Below, one piece after another: positions 1 to 6,981 of a stretch of DNA of 45,678 bases; position 1 is the first letter of the stretch; every line of letters begins with the position of its first letter. The notes under the pieces are model-generated. The model was not told the origin of the DNA and ran no database searches. It saw only the letters and a program-made list of their open reading frames with translations. This DNA is from Candidatus Poseidoniaceae archaeon (lineage in GTDB: Archaea > Thermoplasmatota > Poseidoniia > Poseidoniales > Poseidoniaceae): positions 87,231 through 132,908 of the forward strand of contig CALHIR010000005.1 of the NCBI GenBank assembly GCA_938030705.1, given 5' to 3'. A program made the translations under genes and the position numbers.

Positions 1-233
1 CCAACACGCCCGGCGTCGCTTCACGCCACATCATTCGAACCGCTCTTCAACAACTCGAGGATGCCGGTTTGGTTGAGAAAGTCCCAACCCGAGAAATTGA
101 GACGGATGATGGCAAAGTCCAGCTTTACGCAGGTCGTCGCATCACGGCAGCAGGCCAAAAATTGGTCGACAACATCGCTCACTCGGTCCGTGAAGAGACC
201 GAAGCCCAGTACCCCGGTCTGGACAAGTATTGA
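1..233 (+). CDS. rps19e: Small ribosomal subunit protein S19e, C-terminal part (5' end outside window)
   Basis: The reading frame is open from the window edge (codons from base 3) and stops with TGA at 231-233. It starts NTPGVASRHIIRTALQQLED and ends GLDKY. This matches the C-terminal winged-helix part of S19e, an archaeal/eukaryotic 40S/30S protein needed for small-subunit maturation. The glycine-rich IITAAGQ-type segment and the leucine pattern of the recognition helix are visible. It heads a co-directional run of translation genes (PDCD5, L39e, L31e, S17e), the usual archaeal arrangement. The start codon and about half of the protein lie upstream of the window. Confidence 0.9.
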   Translation, partial: NTPGVASRHIIRTALQQLEDAGLVEKVPTREIETDDGKVQLYAGRRITAAGQKLVDNIAHSVREETEAQYPGLDKY

Positions 234-259
234 ATCCGGGATGTGGGAGTGTGTCAACG

Positions 260-619
260 ATGACGGCCAACCAAGATGATGAGTTGGCTGCGCTCCGTGC
301 ACAACGACTAAAACAACTTCAATCGCAATTGGAACAACAGGCGACTCATCAACTTGAGGCTGAAGAAAAGGCCCAACAACAAGCCACTCAAGTCGCCAAC
401 ATCGATGCCATCCTCCGACGCCATCTCTCATCGGATGCCCGTGCTCGGCTGACCCGTATTGGATTGGCCGACCCAAAGCGTGCAAACGCCATCAAGGCCG
501 ACCTTGCTGCCATGCTAGAGCAAGGGTCGATCAACACCCCCATGAGCGACACTGCGCTTAAGCAGGTCCTCGCCCAACTGTCCAAGAGCCGCAGCAATGC
601 GTCCGTAAGGAGAATCTGA
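260..619 (+). CDS. PDCD5 / TFAR19-family DNA-binding protein
   Basis: This 119-residue protein begins [20 protein letters not shown]. It has a charged, glutamine-rich N-terminal helix, then a compact helical bundle containing [24 protein letters not shown]. That is the archaeal PDCD5 (TFAR19) architecture: a long solvent-exposed helix followed by a three-helix core. The family is described as nucleic-acid binding and is almost always encoded between S19e and L39e in archaea, as here. The ATG at 260 is preferred over the in-frame codon at 230, because homologues start with a short acidic leader and the longer form would overlap the S19e stop. The precise cellular role is not established. Confidence 0.9.
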
Positions 620-632
620 GAAGGTGCTCGAA

Positions 633-788
633 ATGTCAAGAAATAAACCAGCAGCAAAGAAAATTCGCCTTTTGAAGGCGGGGAAGCAGAACCGGCGTGT
701 CCCTGTGTGGGTCATGCTCAAGACCGACCGAAACACGGTGTCCCACCCCAAGCGACACCAATGGCGACGTAGCAAGTTGCAACGATGA
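633..788 (+). CDS. rpl39e: Large ribosomal subunit protein L39e
   Basis: This is a 51-residue, very basic protein starting [20 protein letters not shown] and ending RRSKLQR. Length, the central VPVWVM segment and the N-terminal NKP motif are diagnostic of L39e, which lines part of the peptide exit tunnel of archaeal and eukaryotic ribosomes. The start ATG lies 13 bases after the PDCD5 stop, and L31e follows after 9 bases, so the three are probably co-transcribed. An AAGGTG sequence at 621-626 gives a plausible ribosome-binding site. Confidence 0.97.
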
Positions 789-797
789 GGTGAGACC

Positions 798-1073
798 ATG
801 GCACGTCCAAATGAATCAGAACTCATCGTTCCCTTGCGAAATGCTTGGAACATCACTCGCTACAAGCGCGCACCACGTGCTATGCAAATCATCCGTGAAC
901 AGGTGATTCGCCACTTGAAAGTCCGTGAAGACGAAGAAGTGTACATTGACCCAGAAGTCAATGAGCACATCTGGAAGCGCGGCATTGAAAATCCACCTCG
1001 TAAAGTTCGTTTGCTTTGCATTCGACACGATGAACCGGACTTCCCAGTTGAAGTCAAACTGATGAAGGAGTGA
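798..1073 (+). CDS. rpl31e: Large ribosomal subunit protein L31e
   Basis: This is a 91-residue protein. The segment NAWNITRYKRAPRAMQIIRE and the later WKRGIENPPRKVRLLC are characteristic of L31e, which sits near the exit tunnel and forms part of the docking surface for nascent-chain factors. Length is normal for an archaeal homologue. A GAGGTGAG ribosome-binding site at 786-793 overlaps the L39e stop codon, which suggests coupled translation. The C-terminus (EVKLMKE) is complete. Confidence 0.95.
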   Translation: MARPNESELIVPLRNAWNITRYKRAPRAMQIIREQVIRHLKVREDEEVYIDPEVNEHIWKRGIENPPRKVRLLCIRHDEPDFPVEVKLMKE

Positions 1074-1078
1074 AATAA

Positions 1079-1270
1079 ATGGGAAATATTCGACCAAGTT
1101 TTATCAAAATCCGAGCCATTCGCCTTTGCGAAGAACACGGTGAAAAGTTCACTGAAGATTTCAACCACAACAAACTCATGGTGGCCCAATTGACCGACGT
1201 TGATTCAAAGAAACTTCGCAACTGGATCGCAGGCTACGTCACTCGATACCGGCAACGCCGAACCGATTGA
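1079..1270 (+). CDS. rps17e: Small ribosomal subunit protein S17e
   Basis: This is a 63-residue basic protein. It has the S17e pattern MGNIRPSFIKIRAIRLCEEH, then KFTEDFNHNK and the conserved KKLRNWIAGYVTR near the C-terminus. It is an archaeal/eukaryotic 30S protein of normal archaeal length. It starts five bases after the L31e stop, so it is in the same operon. aIF6, which often follows L31e in other archaea, is absent at this position. Confidence 0.92.
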   Translation: MGNIRPSFIKIRAIRLCEEHGEKFTEDFNHNKLMVAQLTDVDSKKLRNWIAGYVTRYRQRRTD

Positions 1271-1280
1271 TGGTGTTCGT

Positions 1281-1499
1281 GTGGGGTTATGGGTCAATTG
1301 GGACCGACAACCTGTTAGTGTTCATGGTGACGAACGAGAGGAACTAGAGGCCCTCATTCAGCACCTTAAATCACAATATAATCTTCGAAAACGTTCGTTG
1401 GTGATGGAAGACAGGGAAAACGGAGGTTTTCTCTTTTTTCTGTATCAGTCCTGCGACCCGAGGTGGATTACAGCCTACCTGAATCATGACCGGGGTTGA
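1281..1499 (+). CDS. Possible small protein between S17e and TrmJ (unrecognised)
   Basis: The 215-base gap after S17e is open in one frame and reads as protein-like sequence. The only plausible initiator after S17e is GTG at 1281, giving about 72 residues. It contains an acidic helix EREELEALIQHLKSQY, then a hydrophobic FLFFLY segment, and ends TAYLNHDRG. The stop overlaps the first codons of the next gene, a common arrangement here. I recognise no family. Against it are the non-ATG start, the lack of an obvious ribosome-binding site and the short length. The gap could instead be an untranslated leader for the methyltransferase. Confidence 0.35.
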   Translation: MGLWVNWDRQPVSVHGDEREELEALIQHLKSQYNLRKRSLVMEDRENGGFLFFLYQSCDPRWITAYLNHDRG

Positions 1500-2328
1500 A
1501 CAGGTGGGAGAACGCCAAGACCTACCGCTCCCCGGCGGGGACTTTGATGTGGTCGTGATTTTGGTTGGGGTCACGCATCCGGGAAATCTCGGGGCCATTT
1601 GTCGTACGATGCTGAATTTTGGTTTCGACGATTTACGTTTAGTCAATCCAAAATGTTCTCCTGAAGACGGCGAAACCCGTGCCCGTGCCAAACATGCTTC
1701 TCGTCTCCTTGACGGGGTGAAAACATTCGACAACATCAACGAAGCTGCCTCCGATTGTTCCACCATTATCGGGACCTCTGGGAAACGTGAGGTTGGGGAA
1801 AAGACGCTGTTTCGTCATTACCTCTATCCGTGGGACATGGTCAATCGCCTGAACGAAACCAAAGGAAAGGCCGCCTTGGTTTTTGGAGAGGAGGGAAAGG
1901 GCCTTTCGACTGATGAACTCAGTCAATGCGATTATTTTGTCACCCTGCCAACATGGGAGGGCTATCCTATTGCAAACCTGAGTCATGCGGTGAATGCTCT
2001 TCTCTATGAAATTCAACGTTCGCGTGTACAAGCCTCCCAAGGTCAGGACCCTGGCCTACCAGACATCGTCCCTCTCGAGCCACGACTTGATCCCGCCGTA
2101 AGAGATGCACTGGTCAGGGCCATTGAACAATTTTCCACGGGCATTTCAGCCTCCGTTGAACGGCAACAGTCCATCGAGCAAACGCTTAGGAGAACCTTAC
2201 TCAAAGGGTCGCCATCAACCGAAGAATCAACGCGCTTGATTGGTGCCTTTGTTGAAGCGACGTCGGCTCTGGAATTCGCTTCCGATGATGAAGCATGGAT
2301 GAAAGATCATCGCCGAAAATTACGATGA
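1486..2328 (+). CDS. trmJ: SPOUT-class RNA 2'-O-methyltransferase, TrmJ/TrmH family
   Basis: This 280-residue protein carries the three SPOUT motifs. Motif 1 is HPGNLGAICRTMLNFG (arginine for catalysis, about residues 32-47). Motif 2 is VFGEEGKGLS. Motif 3 is LPTWEGYPIANLSHAVNALL, whose knot binds S-adenosylmethionine. Best fit is archaeal TrmJ, which methylates the ribose of tRNA position 32, although a TrmH-like rRNA target is possible. The helical C-terminal 80 residues resemble the dimer extension of TrmJ. It is co-directional with the ribosomal cluster and converges with queD, overlapping by nine bases. The start at 1486 leaves a short nonconserved leader, so initiation could also be further in. 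Confidence 0.85.
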   Translation: MTGVEQVGERQDLPLPGGDFDVVVILVGVTHPGNLGAICRTMLNFGFDDLRLVNPKCSPEDGETRARAKHASRLLDGVKTFDNINEAASDCSTIIGTSGKREVGEKTLFRHYLYPWDMVNRLNETKGKAALVFGEEGKGLSTDELSQCDYFVTLPTWEGYPIANLSHAVNALLYEIQRSRVQASQGQDPGLPDIVPLEPRLDPAVRDALVRAIEQFSTGISASVERQQSIEQTLRRTLLKGSPSTEESTRLIGAFVEATSALEFASDDEAWMKDHRRKLR

Positions 2329-2778
2329 AGCTGGCCGCCACGTAGCGACTGATTTTGGTGTTTCTCGGCAATGCATGGCCACCAATCGCAATCGGTTTCC
2401 ATAGGTCGACGTTATATGGGGTGCAACAGCATCAAACGCCCACTTTGCAAGATTCTCAGCCGTCGGAATGAAGGGAACAAGAACCGTTCGATGCCCACCG
2501 CCCATGCAAAGGCAGGCATTTTTTGCCTCTTCATCTCCTTCGTAGAGGACAAAGGCGTGATCGATGACATCGTGAACATGTTCCATGAGGACCTTGCTGA
2601 TATCCGAGAAATCCATCAGCATACCTTCATCTGAAACACCAGATACATTCACAACATCGCCTTCTATTTCTGCTTCAAACCGATAACGATGCCCGTGCAA
2701 ATGTTTGCATTTTGATTTGTGGTTTGGGACGCGGTGGCCTGTATCTGTTTCGACATAGCGTCGTATGGTCGTGGTCAT
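2320..2778 (-). CDS. queD: 6-carboxy-5,6,7,8-tetrahydropterin synthase QueD (PTPS family)
   Basis: This is a 152-residue protein. Zinc ligands are H15 (TGHRV) and the CxxxHGH motif with C24, H28 and H30; C24 is also the expected catalytic cysteine. QueD converts 7,8-dihydroneopterin triphosphate to 6-carboxytetrahydropterin, the second step to preQ0 and hence archaeosine in archaeal tRNA. It is the last gene of the operon, and its ATG overlaps the stop of the queC::msrB gene as ATGA. The C-terminal EXXP-type region HCRETPKSVATW fits QueD better than mammalian PTPS. Confidence 0.92.
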   Translation of the reverse strand: MTTTIRRYVETDTGHRVPNHKSKCKHLHGHRYRFEAEIEGDVVNVSGVSDEGMLMDFSDISKVLMEHVHDVIDHAFVLYEGDEEAKNACLCMGGGHRTVLVPFIPTAENLAKWAFDAVAPHITSTYGNRLRLVAMHCRETPKSVATWRPASS

Positions 2779-3935
2779 GAACTCTCCTCCTCTTTGATTT
2801 CAAACATCAACGATGCTGAATTGATGCAATACCGCTCTCCACCGTAGGCAGCAGGGCCGTCGTTGAAGACATGGCCGAGGTGAGCTTCGCAAACATCACA
2901 CAATACCTCTACACGACGCATACCATGAGTGTGGTCTTCTCTTCTGCGTATATTGGCCTCTTCGTGCTCGGAATGGAAAGAAGGCCATCCACAACCTGAA
3001 TCAAACTTCATGGTCGAGGTAAACAAAAGTGTAGAGCAACAAATGCAGCGGTAATTCCCTGGTCTCTTTTCATCCCAATATTCTCCTGTAAACGCCCGTT
3101 CCGTTCCGGCTTCTCGGGTTACGTGGTATTGGAGGTCGGTTAAGCGCAACTTGTACTGGTTGTCCACGTGGATTCTTTGTGTTTCCAACGCATCGTTAAG
3201 CACTTCATCCCAAGGTTTGAGATATTCAATCGGATCTTTTCTCCCCACGGAATGGAACGCGAGGATGCGCTCAACATCCGACCCGGTTGCGCCGTGAGAG
3301 CGGCCATCGTTGTCGGGAGCATAGGAGGTTAGCGTCCGAGAAAACACCTCGTCAAAATCCAGACCGAGGGATTCAATTGAGGCTTCAGCGTCTCTTAGAA
3401 TGCCGGTTTTATCCATTTCGAGATAGGGGAGATGAAACGATACGCGTTCACTTTCCCAATTCCCAAGAGCGAAGGCGTGCTCAAGTGCTCGGTAAAATTC
3501 GGGCCTGCAATCGGGGTATATTGCATGGTCTCCGCTGTGGACGCCCAGGACAATGGTTGCGTTCGTTTTGTGCTTGGTGGCTTGGGAGAGCGCAACACCG
3601 TAGAGCAAGGATGAAAATAATGCATTTCGATTCGGGACAACGGTGGCTTTCATGTTCTCCTCCTCGTAATGACCTTCCGGGACATCGCCTCCGTTTTGGA
3701 GAAGGTCACTCTCGAATAGGGCCGTTGCAGTTCTCAAATCGGCCACTTGATGAAGAACCTGAAAGCCGTTTGATGCGAGGTAGTCCACCAGTGATTTGGC
3801 CCGTTCAATTTCCACTGCATGCTTTTGACCGTAGTTGAAGGAGATGGCCGTCACATCGTATTGATTTCGGAGGAGATGGAGCAGAAGGGAAGAGGAATCC
3901 ATGCCTCCACTCAATGCCATGATCGCTGGTTTCAT
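2775..3935 (-). CDS. queC: QueC-like 7-cyano-7-deazaguanine synthase fused to methionine sulfoxide reductase B
   Basis: This is a 386-residue two-domain protein. Residues 1-240 are QueC-like: PP-loop SGGMDS (9-14), VPNRN (100-104), SGDHAIYPDCR (134-144) and KDPIEYL (233-239). QueC turns carboxydeazaguanine plus ammonia and ATP into preQ0. Residues 260-386 are a complete MsrB: zinc pairs C297/C300 and C346/C349, SGCGWPSF with resolving C315, and catalytic C370 in RYCINSASL. MsrB reduces methionine-R-sulfoxide.

The QueC half lacks the four C-terminal zinc cysteines of the family. Where SCY and CGxCxxCxxR are expected it has TSY and GATGSDVER. ATG 3935 is chosen because it lies 11 bases after the queE stop and directly precedes the PP-loop; an upstream in-frame ATG at 3965 would overlap queE. 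No frameshift is apparent. Confidence 0.93.
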   Translation of the reverse strand: MKPAIMALSGGMDSSSLLLHLLRNQYDVTAISFNYGQKHAVEIERAKSLVDYLASNGFQVLHQVADLRTATALFESDLLQNGGDVPEGHYEEENMKATVVPNRNALFSSLLYGVALSQATKHKTNATIVLGVHSGDHAIYPDCRPEFYRALEHAFALGNWESERVSFHLPYLEMDKTGILRDAEASIESLGLDFDEVFSRTLTSYAPDNDGRSHGATGSDVERILAFHSVGRKDPIEYLKPWDEVLNDALETQRIHVDNQYKLRLTDLQYHVTREAGTERAFTGEYWDEKRPGNYRCICCSTLLFTSTMKFDSGCGWPSFHSEHEEANIRRREDHTHGMRRVEVLCDVCEAHLGHVFNDGPAAYGGERYCINSASLMFEIKEEESS

Positions 3936-3946
3936 TGTATCACCAC

Positions 3947-4603
3947 TCAAAGAATCCCCATCCATTTATGGGTTTGTAATGATAAGCGCCATTCAGGATG
4001 CTCTTTGACAATGGCTTCGGTCAAGGAAAAACCTCGTCCGTTTTCTTCAACAGACGCCGCTTCATCGTAGCATGGTTGCAAAAACAAATGCGTGAAACCG
4101 TCCTTCAAATCATCGTACATGGAGAGCGGTTGACCCACATATACACATTTCAGTTCATCCCCTTGGCGTTGTTTGATGGAGACGTTTGGATACACCTGAT
4201 CCTTAGGAGAAATGCAGATCCAATCGAGCAATCCATCGGGTATGGCCACCGTGCCATTGGATTCTACGGAGAGATGGTACCCTTGACGTTTGAGAAGCCT
4301 GGCCAATGGCCATAAGTCGTTGAGCATCGGTTCTCCTCCCGTAAATATGATGTTTTTACAAGCAAATTCACTCACGGCATCCATGATTTCAGCTGCTGTT
4401 TTCTGTTCGTATTCGTCGAAATTTGTATCGCACCATTCACAGCGTAGGTTGCAAACACCGAACCGAACGAAGACGTGGGGGATGCCACTCCGGTAACCCT
4501 CTCCTTGGACCGAATGAAAAATTTCTACAATGTTGTAAACTGTATGGTCATCTGTTGGGAGAACCTCTCCATTCAGCAGGGATGGCGACTTCAATCCGGA
4601 CAC
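3947..4603 (-). CDS. queE: 7-carboxy-7-deazaguanine synthase QueE (radical SAM)
   Basis: This 218-residue protein has the radical SAM motif CNLRCEWC (C51, C55, C58), preceded by HSVQGEGYRSG and followed by FTGGEP (88-92), which binds S-adenosylmethionine. QueE converts 6-carboxytetrahydropterin to 7-carboxy-7-deazaguanine, the step between QueD and QueC. Length is typical for the family. The start is a GTG one base downstream of the folE stop; no ATG is available before the conserved region. It is the third gene of the preQ0 operon. Confidence 0.93.
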   Translation of the reverse strand: MSGLKSPSLLNGEVLPTDDHTVYNIVEIFHSVQGEGYRSGIPHVFVRFGVCNLRCEWCDTNFDEYEQKTAAEIMDAVSEFACKNIIFTGGEPMLNDLWPLARLLKRQGYHLSVESNGTVAIPDGLLDWICISPKDQVYPNVSIKQRQGDELKCVYVGQPLSMYDDLKDGFTHLFLQPCYDEAASVEENGRGFSLTEAIVKEHPEWRLSLQTHKWMGIL

Positions 4604-4604
4604 C

Positions 4605-5180
4605 TCAGAGGGAGGGTTGTTGTATCAGTTGCATCAACTCCTGTCGGGCTTCAGGACGTTCAAAGAATACGCCGCGCATGGCCGAAGTTGTCATCACAGC
4701 CTGCTGTTTCGCTACGCCTCTGCATTGCATACAACCGTGCGATGCCTCAAGTATGACTGCCGCACCCAAGGGCTGAATCTCTCGCTCTAAATCATCAGCG
4801 ATGCCTTTGGTAATTCGCTCTTGGTTTTGGAGGCGCCTGGCGTGAAGCTCCAAGATACGGGCCAATTTGCTGATTCCTACAATACGGGACACTGGGATGT
4901 AGGCAATGTGGGCCCTCCCCCTGAACGGCTGGAGGTGGTGTTCACATGTGGAGGTGAACTCAATGTTACGCAGTAAAACAATGCCATCATAGCCTTCAGC
5001 ATTAAATGTGGACTGGAGCAATTCGGTAGCATCCATCGTATACCCGGCAAAAATTTCCTGCCATGAATCAACAACCCGTTTGGGCGTGTCCATCAGTCCT
5101 TCACGGCCAACATTTGCATCGCCCTCGATATAGCCGAGCAGGGTTTTAACGGCTTCATGGGCTGCCTCTTCGCTTACCAT
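4605..5180 (-). CDS. folE: GTP cyclohydrolase I (FolE, type IA)
   Basis: This is a 191-residue protein with the zinc site of bacterial/eukaryotic FolE: C79 and H82 in STCEHHLQPF, and C150 in HGCMQCRG. The segment VSRIVGISKLARI is also conserved. It opens the imidazole ring of GTP and yields dihydroneopterin triphosphate, which feeds QueD and, in bacterial-type folate synthesis, tetrahydrofolate. Many archaea use MptA instead, so the IA type is noteworthy. The ATG follows the stop of the small RHH gene without a gap, with GGAGG 12-16 bases upstream inside that gene, indicating translational coupling. Confidence 0.95.
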   Translation of the reverse strand: MVSEEAAHEAVKTLLGYIEGDANVGREGLMDTPKRVVDSWQEIFAGYTMDATELLQSTFNAEGYDGIVLLRNIEFTSTCEHHLQPFRGRAHIAYIPVSRIVGISKLARILELHARRLQNQERITKGIADDLEREIQPLGAAVILEASHGCMQCRGVAKQQAVMTTSAMRGVFFERPEARQELMQLIQQPSL

Positions 5181-5351
5181 TCAATCATTCCTCCTTCCAT
5201 GCATCAAGTCAATTGAATCAAGTTGATCAAGCAATTTTCTACACGCCGTCCGGATGGCATCGGCCAGGCTGACAAATTTGTGATCATCGCCGACGTGGAG
5301 TTTCAAATCGTCAACCAATTCCTGCGGCATGTCGAGTGATACCTTTGGCAT
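5181..5351 (-). CDS. Small ribbon-helix-helix (CopG-like) protein heading the preQ0 operon
   Basis: This is a 56-residue ORF: MPKVSLDMPQELVDDLKLHV, then GDDHKFVSLADAIRTACRKLLDQL and a short basic tail. A short beta strand (KVSLDMP), a helix, a turn and a second helix starting SLADAIR match the ribbon-helix-helix fold of small archaeal DNA-binding regulators. These act as dimers, with the strand lying in the major groove. Its stop abuts the folE ATG, so it is the first gene of the folE-queE-queC-queD operon. By inference it is an autoregulator of archaeosine biosynthesis. The target and ligand are unknown. Confidence 0.75.
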   Translation of the reverse strand: MPKVSLDMPQELVDDLKLHVGDDHKFVSLADAIRTACRKLLDQLDSIDLMHGRRND

Positions 5352-5391
5352 GCCTTTTCGTCATTCACTCACCTTTTAAGTATTCGCATGC
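5347..5391. promoter_or_regulatory. Divergent promoter region with two GCATGC palindromes
   Basis: This segment separates the RHH/preQ0 operon (-) from the aminotransferase gene (+). CTTTTAAG at 5373-5380 is a TATA-like element that reads acceptably on both strands. On the minus strand it lies about 25 bases from the RHH start, implying a nearly leaderless transcript. Two palindromes, GGCATGCC at 5347-5354 (over the RHH start codon) and GCATGC at 5386-5391, flank it. They are candidate operators for the RHH protein. This is inferred from position and symmetry only. Confidence 0.4.
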
Positions 5392-5481
5392 TATTACCCC
5401 AATATTATTTCTTCCTCAATTTGGACGTGAACAACACCATCTGTGCCAATGTTCAAAGGATACCTCGGAAGAAATTCAACC

Positions 5482-6981
5482 ATGCAGACAGGTATCTCGG
5501 CTGACCCCCTCGCCCTCCTTCACGAGATCCGAGCCAGCGTAGGCCGAATTGATACGCCCGGCCTCACCGACAAGGAAATCGGCCTTTTCCTGGAGCATGA
5601 CCCCTTGCTCTCGAAAGCCATCAAAGAGGCATCGGCCCGTTTTCAGGCCATGGCTCAGGAATATCCAGAATTGTACCTTGATTCAGACGAGACAGAATTG
5701 ATTACAACGTTGCAAGAAGGTTTTGTCAACTTCTACAATCCAGCCACGGTGAATCCATACGTAGCCCTCGCCGCAAGAGGCCCGTGGGTCGTGTCTTCTC
5801 ACGGAGCCGTCATCCACGACAACGGCGGCTACGGTATGTTGGGGGCCGGCCATGGGCCAGATCAAGTGATTCAATCCATGGCAGATAACTGGGTCATGGC
5901 GAACGTCATGACCGCTTCGTTTTCTCAGAAGCGACTTGAAGAACGTCTTCGAGCAGAACTAGGCCACACGCGAGGCTCATGTCCCTTTGAGAAATTCATC
6001 TGCATGAACAGCGGCTCTGAGTCGGTGACTGTCAGCCTACGAATCGCTGATGTAAATGCCAAAATCATGACCCAAGCCGGCGGGAAGCATGAGGGAAAAA
6101 CCATCAAAATGATGGCCATTGAACAGGGCTTCCACGGCAGGACCGACCGTCCAGCACAAATGTCCCACTCCTGCAAGGGTAAATACGACCAACATCTCGC
6201 CAGTTTCCAAAACAGAGACAATCTTATCTTGGTACCAGCGAACGATGTTGAGGCGCTTGAGAACGCATTTGTGGACGCCGCTGCCAACAATGTATTCATT
6301 GAATTACTCGCCATTGAGCCAGTTCAAGGTGAAGGGAATCCAGGGCAGTGCGTTTCAAGAGAATTTTACGATGCAGCCCGACGTTTGACGTTGGCCCATG
6401 ACAGTATGCTCTTGGTGGATTCCATCCAAGCCGGCATCCGAGGGCAAGGTACCTTGTCGGTGGTGGATTATGCAGGATTCCAAGATGCTGAAGCGCCCGA
6501 CCTTGAGACGTGGTCAAAAGCCATGAATGCCGGTCAATATCCACTCTCGGTCCTCGGCATGAACAAGCGAGCATCAGAACTCTATGTGACTGGAATCTAT
6601 GGAAACACGATGACGACCAATCCCCGTGCTCTCGAAACAGCCGTGGCGGTCCTGGATGGAATAACGCCTGAATTGCGACAGAACATTCGAGATCGTGGCG
6701 ATGAATTCGTTGAGAAATTCACAGCTCTTCAGCATGAATTCCCCACAGTCATTACCAAGGTCCAGGGGACTGGTCTTCTTTGCAGTGCTGAGTTGGAGCC
6801 GATTCAGTTCCCTGTTGTTGGCATGGAGGCCGTTGAACCCTGGTGCCGCCGCCGAGGTTTGGGCGTCATTCATGGTGGACAAAATGCGCTCCGATTCACA
6901 CCCCACTTCAACATCACATCCGAGGAAATTGACCTCATTGTCGACATCGTCCGAGAAGCCCTTGTCGCCTTCGGAGCTTAA
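5482..6981 (+). CDS. Class III pyridoxal-phosphate aminotransferase
   Basis: This is about 499 residues with the fold type I, class III pattern. The cofactor-binding glycine-rich segment is MNSGSESVTVSLRIAD. The segment FIELLAIEPVQGEGNP is typical of the class. The aspartate motif is LLVDSIQAGIRGQG. The probable Schiff-base lysine is in DLETWSKAMNAGQYP, and NTMTTNPRALETA follows. The usual substrates are omega-amines or amino acids such as lysine, ornithine or 4-aminobutyrate; the sequence does not settle which. ATG 5482 is chosen because GGAAG lies ten bases upstream; GTG 5443 and ATG 5449 are in-frame alternatives. It is monocistronic, and its 3' end overlaps the convergent ABC permease by four bases. 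Confidence 0.88.
   Translation: MQTGISADPLALLHEIRASVGRIDTPGLTDKEIGLFLEHDPLLSKAIKEASARFQAMAQEYPELYLDSDETELITTLQEGFVNFYNPATVNPYVALAARGPWVVSSHGAVIHDNGGYGMLGAGHGPDQVIQSMADNWVMANVMTASFSQKRLEERLRAELGHTRGSCPFEKFICMNSGSESVTVSLRIADVNAKIMTQAGGKHEGKTIKMMAIEQGFHGRTDRPAQMSHSCKGKYDQHLASFQNRDNLILVPANDVEALENAFVDAAANNVFIELLAIEPVQGEGNPGQCVSREFYDAARRLTLAHDSMLLVDSIQAGIRGQGTLSVVDYAGFQDAEAPDLETWSKAMNAGQYPLSVLGMNKRASELYVTGIYGNTMTTNPRALETAVAVLDGITPELRQNIRDRGDEFVEKFTALQHEFPTVITKVQGTGLLCSAELEPIQFPVVGMEAVEPWCRRRGLGVIHGGQNALRFTPHFNITSEEIDLIVDIVREALVAFGA

Noticed and set aside
3936-3965. Alternative QueC-MsrB start at ATG 3965 overlapping queE
   Set aside because: It adds ten nonconserved residues. ATG 3935 lies after the queE stop and directly before the PP-loop.
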